DNA of 64,000 nucleotides from positions 1,488,001 through 1,552,000 of the forward strand of contig NZ_CP194331.1 of assembly GCF_051257895.1 (NCBI RefSeq), written 5' to 3'. The notes below the pieces were generated by a model. It worked only from the letters and a program-made list of their open reading frames with translations, was not told where the DNA came from and did not search any database. The position numbers were made by a program, and so were the translations under genes. Shown here in pieces: positions 8,126-19,185 of this stretch (its first letter is position 1; every line of letters starts with the position of its first letter). Origin of the DNA: Gallionella straubiae. Its GTDB lineage: Bacteria; Pseudomonadota; Gammaproteobacteria; Burkholderiales; Gallionellaceae.

Positions 8126-8671
8126 TTACACCCGCACGGGCTCGAAGGTCGCGTCCAGGTTCAGGTCGTCGCAGTAATCGAGGAAATTCCCGCGCAAGGT
8201 GGAAATGTGGATGTCGGCATGGATGCCCACCGTCATGTGCACGGAAAACATGGCCGTACCGGTATGCGGCGCCGGGTAAGTGTCGGTCTGGAGCTCCTCG
8301 ATGTTGATGCCGTTCCTGGAAAAGAATACCGCCAGGTTGCGCACGATGCCGGGATGATCCATGGCCACCACCTCCACGCTGTAGGGAACCACCGGCTGCT
8401 TCTGCTCGCGTTTCTGGGTGCGCTTGTGGATGATGGTGAGCCCCAGCTGATCGCCCAGCGCCCCCATTTGCGCATCGAGCTTGGAAAGCGCGTGCCACGG
8501 GCCGGAAAGCAGCATGATCAGGGCGAACTGCCCACCCAGCACGGCCATGCGGCTTTCTTCGATGTTGCATCCGCTCTCGGCGATCCGGCTCGAAAGCCGG
8601 TCGACGAGACCGACCTTGTCTTCTCCCGAAGCGGTGATCACCAGATAATCGTTTTGCGTGTCTATGGCCAT
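8126..8671 (-). CDS. GcvR-like regulatory protein with two ACT domains
   Basis: A 181-residue protein with two tandem ACT-type domains: about residues 8-80 (DYLVITASGEDKVGLVDRLSSRI) and 95-170 (YSVEVVAMDHPGIVRNLAVFFS). This is the layout of GcvR, the glycine-cleavage repressor partner, and of related amino-acid-sensing proteins. The start is placed at the ATG giving MAIDTQNDYLVI. Longer in-frame starts upstream give a non-conserved extension. It is convergent with trpD and stands alone, with no gcv genes in view, so its ligand is unknown. Confidence 0.8.
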   Translation of the reverse strand: MAIDTQNDYLVITASGEDKVGLVDRLSSRIAESGCNIEESRMAVLGGQFALIMLLSGPWHALSKLDAQMGALGDQLGLTIIHKRTQKREQKQPVVPYSVEVVAMDHPGIVRNLAVFFSRNGINIEELQTDTYPAPHTGTAMFSVHMTVGIHADIHISTLRGNFLDYCDDLNLDATFEPVRV

Positions 8672-8876
8672 GATGCTGAGATGCGAAATTGAACGGCTCC
8701 CAGTGTAATGCCCCGCGGGACAATGCGCCAGCATGCCTTCCTGCGGCATGCCGATCCCTGCCGGCCTCATGGCTATTCCGGACCAAACTACGCAATTGAC
8801 CCGATTTCATTGGATGGCGGACGCGCTATCCTCGCATCACCCCCAGCAGCCGATCGGCAATGAACCGGAGGTCACC

Positions 8877-9755
8877 ATGAACATCCCCAGCCTTTCCGAC
8901 TACGCTCCCTACGTAAACCGGGTCACGAACTACCTGGATGCGCAGACGGCTTCCGCACAGCAGTCCATCGATGAACTGCACCGGAACTCGGCAAGTTACG
9001 AGGTCAGAATTTCGGATTACGGGATGATACAGAGCGACCTGGCCAATCTCGAATCGGCCGCGCAACAACTGAGCGGGCCTGATGCTGCCATCGTCGCCGC
9101 CATCGACCCGGGCCGGATTACCGGCACGGTGCAATCATTCATCGACTCATACAACAGGGTGCAGGCCGAACTGTCCAAGTATCGTGCCGGAGGCTTGCCG
9201 GATGACCGGACGCTGGCGGAGATCGGCAACCGGCTTTCGGCTGGCGCGAGCCCCGCACAGCCCGCATCGGATGTGTCGCTTGAACAAATCGGAATCACGC
9301 GCAACCAGGATGGAGCACTGACTTTCGATACCCTGGTGTTTCAGGACGCCTATTCCCGGAATCCGGCAGGCGTTGCCCGTCTCTTCACCGGCAATGGAAA
9401 CGGCCTCGCCGACCAGGCTTCGGTACAGCTGCAGAACGCCCTCCAGCCGGGCGGAGGCATCTCGTCGAATATCGATCAGTTGCTGTCGAAAATCCGGAAA
9501 AACCAGCAGATGGAGAGCCATATTGAGGATAGCGCCCTACGCAACCTGCAGCAGTCCGCACACCAGCATGCGCAGCAACTGGCGATGATGGTCGTCGCGC
9601 ACATCATGGGACAGTTCATGCAGGACGCATCGTCCCGATCGGAGAATCACCCAGGCACCACAACCGGTGCGTCAAGACTCAAAACGCTGATGAGCGATCT
9701 CGCCAGCCGCTACAACAACCCCTCCCCCGCGGCAAACCCCGGCGTTCAGGCCTGA
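8877..9755 (+). CDS. Orphan FliD-like (flagellar cap C-terminal-like) protein
   Basis: A 292-residue protein with no signal peptide. Residues about 75-185 resemble the FliD filament-cap C-terminal region: GTVQSFIDSYNRVQAELSKY, then SLEQIGITRNQDGALTFD, then NPAGVARLFTGNGNGLADQ and a Gly-rich GGGISSNIDQLLSKI. The rest is Gln/Ser-rich and helical. It is about 60% of a normal FliD and lacks the long N-terminal half. The start at 8877 follows CCGGAGG by 5 bases. No flagellar gene is nearby. Its 3' end overlaps the convergent SDR gene by 10 bases. Confidence 0.6.
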   Translation: MNIPSLSDYAPYVNRVTNYLDAQTASAQQSIDELHRNSASYEVRISDYGMIQSDLANLESAAQQLSGPDAAIVAAIDPGRITGTVQSFIDSYNRVQAELSKYRAGGLPDDRTLAEIGNRLSAGASPAQPASDVSLEQIGITRNQDGALTFDTLVFQDAYSRNPAGVARLFTGNGNGLADQASVQLQNALQPGGGISSNIDQLLSKIRKNQQMESHIEDSALRNLQQSAHQHAQQLAMMVVAHIMGQFMQDASSRSENHPGTTTGASRLKTLMSDLASRYNNPSPAANPGVQA

Positions 9756-10642
9756 GTGTTTTTTGAATTGCCGGGGCGGCGTTCGATTTCAGCCAGCATG
9801 TCCGCCACCGTCGGGTAACGCAGCTTCACCTTCAGCTCCCGCTTCATGCGCCGGTTGGTCAGCCGCCGCGATTCATTCATGAACGACAGCAGCGCATCCG
9901 GAAGCACCCGCTGCGCCTCGGCGCGGCTGATGCGCGGTAGGTGCGGCAAGCCGAACGCATCCGCTACGGCATCGAAATATTCCCCCGTCTTCATCGGGTT
10001 GTCGTCGCCGGCGTGATACACGCGGCATGTCTTGCCGTGGCGCAAGGCCGCCACGGCGATGCGCGCCAGGTCGTCGGCGTGGATGTGGTTGGTGTAGCCG
10101 TCCTCGCCGTCGGCGATACACGGCAAGCCCTGTCGCAGGCGATCCAGCGGCAAGCGGTCGGCGGCGTAGATGCCCGGCACGCGCAGGATGCCGGCCTGCA
10201 CGCGATTGCGCCTTGCCCAGTCGCGAATTTGCCTTTCGGCATCGGCGCGGCGCTGCGCGCGCGCCGTTTGCGGGTTGCGCGGGTGCGTTTCGCTCACGAT
10301 GGCGCCGCCGCAATCGCCATACACGCCGCTGGTGCTGATGTACACCAGCCGTTCCGGCAATCTCCCAAGCGACAGCGCGGCCAGCAGGCGGCGGGTGCGC
10401 ATATCGCGTGTGCCGCTGTTCGCGGGAGGAGCGAAGTGCAGCACGGCATCGGCCAGTCCGGCGATGCGTTCAAGGCTGGCGCGATCGTCCAGATCGCCCG
10501 GGATCGGCAGCACGCCGAGCGCGCGCAGTTTTTCGCGGCGCACCGGATTGCGCACCAGGGCGAAGATCCGGTAGCGGCGCGCAAGCAAAGGAATGGCGCG
10601 CATCGCCACGTCTCCGCAACCGATAATCAACAGACGTTTCAT
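9746..10642 (-). CDS. NAD(P)-dependent SDR-family protein (YeeZ-like)
   Basis: A 298-residue extended short-chain dehydrogenase-like protein. The N-terminal Rossmann motif is MKRLLIIGCGDVAMRAIPLL. LVYISTSGVYGDCGG occupies the usual catalytic region, and GYTNHIHADDLARI is typical of NAD-dependent epimerase/dehydratase relatives. A classical YxxxK pair is not obvious (Tyr in SGVYGD, no Lys at +4), so it may be an atypical SDR without standard catalysis. Its ATG is 9 bases from the large palindrome at 10651. Confidence 0.8.
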   Translation of the reverse strand: MKRLLIIGCGDVAMRAIPLLARRYRIFALVRNPVRREKLRALGVLPIPGDLDDRASLERIAGLADAVLHFAPPANSGTRDMRTRRLLAALSLGRLPERLVYISTSGVYGDCGGAIVSETHPRNPQTARAQRRADAERQIRDWARRNRVQAGILRVPGIYAADRLPLDRLRQGLPCIADGEDGYTNHIHADDLARIAVAALRHGKTCRVYHAGDDNPMKTGEYFDAVADAFGLPHLPRISRAEAQRVLPDALLSFMNESRRLTNRRMKRELKVKLRYPTVADMLAEIERRPGNSKNTQA

Positions 10643-10650
10643 GACATAAT

Positions 10651-10800
10651 TATACCTAGCGGCATAAACCTACTGCGCGGGCTGACATCGGGGTCGCGCG
10701 GTGCTCGGCATCCTCATGTACTTCCATGTACACTCCGGCGCCTGCGCTCCGGGCTCCCCCAATGTCAGCCCGCTCGCTACGGTTTCTGCCGCTAGGTATA
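10651..10800. repeat. 150-bp imperfect palindrome
   Basis: The outer arms 10651-10670 and 10781-10800 match in 19 of 20 positions as an inverted repeat. The inner arms also pair (GCGGGCTGACATCGGGG against the complement of CCCCAATGTCAGCCCGC). The centre is TGTAC-TTCCAT-GTACA at 10717-10732, so the whole element folds on one axis. It lies between the divergent SDR and reductase genes and must overlap or separate their promoters. It looks like a structured mobile repeat rather than a terminator, as there is no T-run. Confidence 0.75.
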
Positions 10801-10839
10801 TGCCTTGTAATTTATCTTTTTCGACCTGACAGTTTCACC

Positions 10840-11886
10840 ATGACCTTTCAAACCACCATCCGGCCGAGCGGCTACCAGTTCCCCATCGAAGAAAACGAAA
10901 CCATCCTTGCAGCCGCGCTGAGGCACGGCTACACCCTGCCGTACAGCTGCCGCGAAGGCGCGTGCGGCGTATGCAAGGGCAGGGTCATGGAGGGCGAGGT
11001 GGATCACGGCAACCACCTGCCCAGCGCGCTGACCGAGATGGACAAGGCGGCGGGCATGACCCTGTTCTGCTGCGCCAGGCCGAAATCGGATTTAACGATC
11101 GAATGCCACACCGCAGGCAAAGCCAGCGACATCCCGGTGCGTATCATGCCCTGCCGCGTGCACAAAATGACCCGGCTGGCGGAGGACGTGATGGCGCTGC
11201 AGCTCGAACTGCCGCCGGGCGAACAATTACAGTTTGCGGCCGGACAACACATCGCCCTCCTGCCGAAAGACCAGAAACCGCGCAATTTCACGCTGGCCAA
11301 CGCGCCGCACGAGGGCGGCTTCCTCGAACTGCATATCCGCAGGATGGAGGGCGGCGCCTTCACACAGCATGTGTTCAACGGGATGAAGGAGCGCGACATC
11401 CTGCGCTTCAAGGGCCCGCTCGGCGAGTTGCGCTTGCGCGAAGACTCCGGCAGGCCGACCATCTTCGTCGCCGACGGCACCGGTTTCGCACCCATCAAGG
11501 CGATGATCGAACATGCACTGCACCTCGGCCTGCAACGCCCCATGCACCTCTACTGGGGAGGAAGCCGGCCGGCCGATCTGTACATGATGGAGAAAATCAG
11601 GCAATGGGAAGGCAGCGGCATCAAGTTCACCCCGGTGCTTTCCGCAGCCTTGCCGGAAGACAACTGGCAGGGCAGAACCGGCCCGGTGCATCAGGCCGTG
11701 CTGGATGATTTCAGCGACCTGTCCGGCCATGAAGTCTACGCCTGCGGCACGCCGGAAATGGTGAATGCCGCGCGCCAGGACTTCACCGCGCAGCGCGGCT
11801 TGCCGGAGGCGTCGTTCTTCGCGAGCGCGTTCGTCCCGGCGCCGGCATTCGTGAGCCCATTTCAGCAATACCAGAGTCCGTTCTAA
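10840..11886 (+). CDS. CDP-6-deoxy-delta-3,4-glucoseen reductase-like ferredoxin reductase
   Basis: A 348-residue electron-transfer protein. The N-terminal plant-type [2Fe-2S] ferredoxin domain has Cys37, Cys42, Cys45 and Cys77/78 (SCREGACGVCKG, then FCCARP). It is followed by an FAD-binding domain (RNFTLANAP) and an NAD(P)H domain (FVADGTGFAPIKAM, CGTPEMV). This order is that of RfbI/AscD reductases and of oxygenase reductase components. No dideoxysugar genes are adjacent, so the partner is uncertain. The start is the ATG at 10840. Upstream in-frame sequence reads into the palindrome. Confidence 0.85.
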   Translation: MTFQTTIRPSGYQFPIEENETILAAALRHGYTLPYSCREGACGVCKGRVMEGEVDHGNHLPSALTEMDKAAGMTLFCCARPKSDLTIECHTAGKASDIPVRIMPCRVHKMTRLAEDVMALQLELPPGEQLQFAAGQHIALLPKDQKPRNFTLANAPHEGGFLELHIRRMEGGAFTQHVFNGMKERDILRFKGPLGELRLREDSGRPTIFVADGTGFAPIKAMIEHALHLGLQRPMHLYWGGSRPADLYMMEKIRQWEGSGIKFTPVLSAALPEDNWQGRTGPVHQAVLDDFSDLSGHEVYACGTPEMVNAARQDFTAQRGLPEASFFASAFVPAPAFVSPFQQYQSPF

Positions 11887-11896
11887 ATTTCTTCGT

Positions 11897-12180
11897 TGAA
11901 CCACGAAGGGCACGAAGAAAAGCAGCGCCACACTTTGGCGCAGGCCCATCGTACTGCGCCGGAATGAGGCCTAATGGATTTGTAGGAGCCCGATTTATCG
12001 GGCGATCTCAAGAAGCATCGCGCAACAAGTTGCGCTCCTGCAGGGGTGTTTTCCCCTAATGGATTATCCGGATTAAAGATTCGTGAACTTCGTTAACCAG
12101 CCACTCAGCGACCGTTGTTTGGTCGCCGAGTGGAATGGCCAGGAGTTCCATCAGTTCTTCGTGGTGAAGTGTTTTTTGGT
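11897..12180. repeat. Intergenic repeat with CCACGAAG...CTTCGTGG ends
   Basis: The left end is GAACCACGAAGGGCACGAAG (about 11899-11918) and the right end is the inverse TTCTTCGTGGTGAAG (12155-12169). The same pair of ends recurs at 37051-37165, and a left end alone recurs at 62681-62720. It fills the 302-base gap before hemY, and a REP doublet is nested inside it. No gene is visible here. Confidence 0.7.
11982..12042. repeat. REP doublet (REPIN-like) flanked by 11-bp direct repeats
   Basis: Two inverted REP-like hairpins face each other. The left one begins GTAGGAGCCCGATTTATCGG (11982-12005). The right one is the complement of TGCAGGAGCGCAACTTGTTG (12018-12042). Both carry the GTAGGAG/GCAGGAG head typical of proteobacterial REPs. 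The direct repeat CCTAATGGATT flanks the segment at 11970-11980 and 12055-12065. Such elements are normally moved by a RAYT transposase encoded elsewhere. Confidence 0.75.
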
Positions 12181-12188
12181 CAACCGGC

Positions 12189-13367
12189 TTATTTGCCGCC
12201 CACCTTCATTTCGGCCGCCTGCTGGTAATACCCGAGCGCCTCACCGGCCTTGCCCGACTGTTCCGCGAGCTGCCCCAGCGCATGGTAGGCCGCGTGGCTC
12301 GGGGACACGCTGATGCTGGCATCCAGGTAGTTTTGCGCCTTGCCCCACAGCTTCTGGTGCAGGCACAGCTTGCCGAGCGCGAGCAGCAGCCCGGCATCGT
12401 CCTTGTGCTGGTTGAGCCATTTCTCGGCCTGCCTGATCTGTGCAATCACGTCTCCGGACTGGCAGTCGCCGTACAGCGCGACCAGCTCGCTGTCCCACTG
12501 CGCATTCAGGCTGTCGGAGAGCAGCTGCTGCGCGAGCTGCCCGCCGCCGAGCCGGATTAGCGCGCGTGCGGCCGTCGCCGCGATCTTGCCGCGCCGCTTG
12601 AATTCGGCAGGGATGTTTGCCAGATAGTCTGTCAGCCCTATCAAGTCGTCCTGCTGGCGGATCTTTTCCAGCCAGGCCTGCTGGCGCAGTTGCGCTGCCA
12701 CCGTCACATCGATGGCTTCGTGCTTCTCCAGCTTCTCGATCAGGTTCAGCACTTCATCCCAGTTGCCCGCCTGCTGCTGCGCCTTGAGTTCCAGCGACAG
12801 CGCACCGGGATGCATCTTGGCGCCGCTGTCGCGCAACTCCTGCAGCGCGTGCAGCGCACCGCGCGAGTCGCGCTGATCGAGCATAAACTTGGCCGTTGCC
12901 ATCAGGCGCAGGGTGGAATCGCCGGCCGTCTTGCCCTCGGCGGCGGACAGATAGGCGTCGCGTTTTTCGTATTCGCGCAATTCATGCGCGGAGCGCGCCG
13001 CGATGATGGGGTGCAGCGCGGACGTGTCGCCCAGCTCCATCGCGCGTGCCGAGGCCTTCTCCGCCGCGGCATAATGCCCTTCGAAGAACGCGTTGAGCGC
13101 CTCGCCCAGCAGTTCGCGCGCCTTGCCCTGGGCGCGCTCCATGCGGAATCTCCGCACATATGCCGGCAGCCGCACGACCGCGAACATCAGGCGCAGCAGC
13201 CCGTAGCCGGACACGAACGCGAGCATGAGCAGGACGATGAACAGCGTGAGCGACAGTTCGATGCGGTAGGGCGGGTACACCAGCAGCACATAGGCCGGGT
13301 TGTGCGACGCCGTCACCAGCGCGACCGCGGCGGCGAACAGCAACAGGATCCAGAGCAGATATTTCAT
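12189..13367 (-). CDS. hemY: HemY, membrane TPR protein of the heme operon
   Basis: A 392-residue inner-membrane protein. Two hydrophobic segments occupy residues about 4-22 (LLWILLLFAAAVALVTA) and 38-62, followed by a helical TPR-type periplasmic or cytosolic domain. The family is the proteobacterial HemY found after hemX, thought to support coproporphyrin/heme pathway assembly. It is not the Bacillus oxidase of the same name. The start ATG overlaps the hemX stop (ATGA). Confidence 0.88.
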   Translation of the reverse strand: MKYLLWILLLFAAAVALVTASHNPAYVLLVYPPYRIELSLTLFIVLLMLAFVSGYGLLRLMFAVVRLPAYVRRFRMERAQGKARELLGEALNAFFEGHYAAAEKASARAMELGDTSALHPIIAARSAHELREYEKRDAYLSAAEGKTAGDSTLRLMATAKFMLDQRDSRGALHALQELRDSGAKMHPGALSLELKAQQQAGNWDEVLNLIEKLEKHEAIDVTVAAQLRQQAWLEKIRQQDDLIGLTDYLANIPAEFKRRGKIAATAARALIRLGGGQLAQQLLSDSLNAQWDSELVALYGDCQSGDVIAQIRQAEKWLNQHKDDAGLLLALGKLCLHQKLWGKAQNYLDASISVSPSHAAYHALGQLAEQSGKAGEALGYYQQAAEMKVGGK

Positions 13368-14467
13368 TGCGCCGTTTTTTTGGCAGGGATGCGGTCTGCC
13401 GCGTGCTCGTGCGTCAGGCGGTAATTGCGCACTGCCTGCAGGCTCGGGCTGACGTCCGGCAAGTCGATGCTGACGGGAGAAGCGGAGATCTTCTTCAGTG
13501 CGGCCAGCACCCGCACGACCTCGTTCGATTTGCCGTCGAAATAGCGTGTGATCCATTGTTGCGCGGTTTTCATTTCCTGCCGGAAGCCGTCCTCGTCGCG
13601 CGACAGCAGGGCAAGGCGTGCCGAGAGCAGGCGCAGCTTGAGGTTTTCGCGCAGGAAAAATTCCTGGTTGGGCGGCAGCAGCGGAATCTCGGCCTTGCCG
13701 GTATCCTCGATACGCACCAGTTGCCTGGCGTCCTGCCAGATTTCGCGCAGCAGCCTCTGCCAGGTTGTTTCGTTCTTCGGCGCGGCGGCCTGTGCGGCCT
13801 CCTCCTTCTTCGCCACGCGCTGCTGATAGACCAGCGGCAATTCGTCCACGTCGGCGATCAGGCTGTCGAGCTGGAGGTTGATGCCGGTGATATCCACGCC
13901 GGGCAGGGCGCGCAGCTTGTCCATATCCTGGCCGATGGCCTTGCGCAGCCCGTTGAACGCCGGCCGGTCCATGCGCTGCAGGCGCGAGTCGGCGCTCTGC
14001 ATCGCGATCAGCGCCGCCTTGACGTTGGCCGACAGCTGCAGCTGCTGCCCGGCGATCAGCAGCATCTGCTCGACCTCCGCCAGCGCGGTTTCATCGCGGC
14101 TGACCGACAGGTCGTTGTACAGAGCCTCCAGCGCAGCGCGCTGGTTCTGCGCCTCGGCATAGCGCGTCTCGAGCGCCGCTACCTTGACGGACAGCTCGCG
14201 CACCTCGCCCTGGCTTTGCGTCAGCAGCACCTGGTTGGCCTTGCCGGCGCCGTCCATCTCGGCGATTTTCTTCGCCAACTGCTGCTGCATGTCGCCGATC
14301 GCGCGATGCCCGTCGAACCATTGCCACAGGAAAATCACCACCAGCACCGCCAGCGTCATCTGCGTGAGATTCATCCTGGAAACAGCCGTCACGAAGGCAT
14401 TGTGGCGCGGCTGCTCCTCGCTCCCGGCGCGTATGGTATTTTCGGTAGATTGCTGCTGCTCGTTCAT
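13364..14467 (-). CDS. hemX: HemX, membrane-anchored heme-operon protein
   Basis: A 367-residue protein with one transmembrane helix at about 37-55 (NLTQMTLAVLVVIFLWQWF) and a long coiled-coil domain (residues about 60-120, QQQLAKKIAEMDGAG onward). This is the architecture of proteobacterial HemX, often mis-annotated as uroporphyrinogen-III methyltransferase although it lacks that catalytic domain. The start is placed at MNEQQQ (14467), which overlaps the hemD stop. A longer start would run into hemD. Confidence 0.88.
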   Translation of the reverse strand: MNEQQQSTENTIRAGSEEQPRHNAFVTAVSRMNLTQMTLAVLVVIFLWQWFDGHRAIGDMQQQLAKKIAEMDGAGKANQVLLTQSQGEVRELSVKVAALETRYAEAQNQRAALEALYNDLSVSRDETALAEVEQMLLIAGQQLQLSANVKAALIAMQSADSRLQRMDRPAFNGLRKAIGQDMDKLRALPGVDITGINLQLDSLIADVDELPLVYQQRVAKKEEAAQAAAPKNETTWQRLLREIWQDARQLVRIEDTGKAEIPLLPPNQEFFLRENLKLRLLSARLALLSRDEDGFRQEMKTAQQWITRYFDGKSNEVVRVLAALKKISASPVSIDLPDVSPSLQAVRNYRLTHEHAADRIPAKKTAQ

Positions 14468-15267
14468 GTCGGTTTCCCCGGAAGGCTGGCGCCGGAACAC
14501 TGTCCTGCATTTTTCTGTCCTGCCCATGCTATCAAAGCCGACATCAATCCGTCATCCCCCGACCCGCTCGGCAACACCCACCGCCAGCCCTGCCGCTGCG
14601 CCAGTTCGGCGATGCGCGGATGCGGCACGAACAGCGGCAGGTCGCAGGCGCGACCCCGCGCCTCGCCCAGCATCTGCCAGAGGTATTCCAGCGCCTCGCT
14701 GCTCGTCACCGTGATCGCATCGGGCGCGGCATCCAGCAGCACGGCAATGTCCTGCTGCGGCCTGCTGCGCCGGTAGCAGGCCGCGTATTCCACTGCTGCG
14801 CCGCACGCCTTGAGCGTCTCGCCCAGCAGCTTGCGCCCACCGTCGCCACGGAAGATCAGCACGCGCCGTCCGGCGACATTTTGCAACTCCGGCAGAGCCA
14901 GCAAGCCCTCGCTATCGAAGTTTTCAAGGGGCACGATGACCTCGGCGACGCCGAGTTCGCGCAAGGCCTTCGCGCTGCCCTGCCCGACGGCGGCGATTTT
15001 CAGGTTGGATGGCAAACCGTCCGCAGCAAGGATCGCTGCCATGCCGTAACGCACGGCGTTCGGGCTGATGAAGATGGCGAGATCGAATTGCGCGAGGCGT
15101 GAAATCTGTTCGTGCAATGCCGCCGGGTCGGCGGCGGGCGCGATGTCGAGCAGCGGGAACAGCAACGGGATACCGCCCGCCTCCTGGATGCGCCGCACCA
15201 GCTGGGCGGCCTGCTCACGCGGCCGCGTGACGGCGATCTTCAGCCCGGCAAGCGGCAAATCACCCAT
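14464..15267 (-). CDS. hemD: Uroporphyrinogen-III synthase
   Basis: A 267-residue enzyme that cyclises hydroxymethylbilane to uroporphyrinogen III. It has two alternating domains with the family motifs LKIAVTRPREQAAQL, FDLAIFISPNAVRYG, KIAAVGQGSAKAL, LIFRGDGGRKLL and DAITVTSSEALEYL. The gene overlaps hemC by 8 bases and hemX by 4 bases, giving a coupled hemC-D-X-Y operon. The C-terminal 20 residues (after SALIAWAGQ) look like read-through tail rather than conserved sequence. Confidence 0.92.
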   Translation of the reverse strand: MGDLPLAGLKIAVTRPREQAAQLVRRIQEAGGIPLLFPLLDIAPAADPAALHEQISRLAQFDLAIFISPNAVRYGMAAILAADGLPSNLKIAAVGQGSAKALRELGVAEVIVPLENFDSEGLLALPELQNVAGRRVLIFRGDGGRKLLGETLKACGAAVEYAACYRRSRPQQDIAVLLDAAPDAITVTSSEALEYLWQMLGEARGRACDLPLFVPHPRIAELAQRQGWRWVLPSGSGDDGLMSALIAWAGQKNAGQCSGASLPGKPT

Positions 15268-16204
15268 TCAGGGCGGCAAGAATTTCGCCCGCGCCCTGAG
15301 CCAGCAAGGCATCGGCGACCCGCTTGCCCAGCGCCTCGGGGTCGGCTATCTCGCCGGTCAGGTCGGCGTGCACCATGCGTTTGCCGTCCGGGCTCGCGAC
15401 GAAGCCGCGCATGCGCAGCTTGCCGTTCTGCACTTCGGCAAAACCACCCAGCGGCACCTGGCAGCTGCCCGCGAGCACGCGGCTCATGGCGCGCTCCGCG
15501 AGCACACAGGCGGCAGTATCGGGGTGGTGCAGCGGCTGCAGTGCGGTGATCACATCGGCGCGATCGGCGCGGCACTCGATACCCAATGCGCCCTGCCCGA
15601 CAGCCGGCAGGCTGTCTTCGCTGGAAATGACGTTGCGGATGCGCTCGCCCAGCCCCAGGCGTTTCAGCCCGGCGGCGGCGAGGATGATCGCGGCATACTT
15701 GCCTTCGTCCAGCTTGCGCAGGCGGGTCTGCACGTTGCCGCGCAGCGGTTCGACGATCAGGTGCGGGAAGCGCGCGCGCAACTGGCTCTCGCGGCGCAGG
15801 CTGGAGGTGCCCACCACGCTGCCCGGCGGCAAATCTGCCAGGTTTTCATACTGGTTCGAGACAAACGCGTCGTGCGGGTCTTCGCGCTCGCCGATGGCGG
15901 CCAGCACAAAGTCTTCCGGCATATTCATCGGCACGTCCTTCAGCGAATGCACGGCGAGGTCGGCGCGCCCGTCTTCCAGCGCGGTCTCCAGCTCTTTCAC
16001 GAACAGTCCCTTGCCGCCGATTTTCGACAACGTCACGTCGAGGATCTGGTCGCCCTGCGTGGTCATGCCGAGGATGCTGACCTCGGTTTGCGGATATAAT
16101 GCGCGCAGCCTGTCCCGGATATGTTCGGCCTGCCACATGGCCAGCGCGCTTTCGCGCGAGGCGATCACCAGACGGGAGGGTGCAGTTGAGGATGCTTGAC
16201 TCAT
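15260..16204 (-). CDS. hemC: Hydroxymethylbilane synthase (porphobilinogen deaminase)
   Basis: A 314-residue enzyme that polymerises four porphobilinogens. The dipyrromethane cofactor is held by Cys248 in LAGSCQVPLGG. RLVIASRESALAMWQAEHI, HSLKDVPM, GTSSLRRESQLRARFP and LPAVGQGALGIE are all canonical. It is the first gene of the minus-strand heme operon and is divergent from ppc. The shared 147-base spacer should carry both promoters. Confidence 0.97.
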   Translation of the reverse strand: MSQASSTAPSRLVIASRESALAMWQAEHIRDRLRALYPQTEVSILGMTTQGDQILDVTLSKIGGKGLFVKELETALEDGRADLAVHSLKDVPMNMPEDFVLAAIGEREDPHDAFVSNQYENLADLPPGSVVGTSSLRRESQLRARFPHLIVEPLRGNVQTRLRKLDEGKYAAIILAAAGLKRLGLGERIRNVISSEDSLPAVGQGALGIECRADRADVITALQPLHHPDTAACVLAERAMSRVLAGSCQVPLGGFAEVQNGKLRMRGFVASPDGKRMVHADLTGEIADPEALGKRVADALLAQGAGEILAALNG

Positions 16205-16321
16205 CGGATTTCCTGAATTTCATTGATCGTACGCGTTGCATTCTAACATGAGGAGCGTCGCGCTTTTTCGTATGAATGAAATGCCGCCTGCTAGCGCCAT
16301 GATCATTTCCCTCTCCTCAAT

Positions 16322-16346
16322 CCTCTCCCGCAAGCGGGAGAGGAGG
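16322..16346 (+). promoter_or_regulatory. Hairpin overlapping the ppc ribosome-binding site
   Basis: CCTCTCCCG (16322-16330) pairs with CGGGAGAGG (16335-16343) across a CAAG loop. The ppc Shine-Dalgarno AGGAGG (16341-16346) starts in the 3' arm. A related CTCTCCC/GGGAGAG repeat precedes the TatD gene at 63862. It is either a REP-like repeat that happens to supply the ribosome site, or a translational control element. Confidence 0.5.
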
Positions 16347-16351
16347 CGAAC

Positions 16352-19150
<2,799 letters not shown>

Positions 19151-19185
19151 ATTTCCTGTCTAACGACCGCGCCCGCTCGCCAAAA

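Noticed and set aside
8106..8810. Possible trpC after trpD
   Set aside because: The strand and motifs there are those of a two-ACT-domain GcvR-like protein. No indole-glycerol-phosphate synthase motifs are visible in any frame.
10651..10800. Integron attC site
   Set aside because: The size would fit, but no integrase or cassette-like array is nearby and the arms lack a recognisable attC core (GTTRRRY).
11897..12180. CRISPR array from repeated CACGAAG units
   Set aside because: The units are degenerate, adjacent and unevenly spaced, without distinct spacers of constant length.
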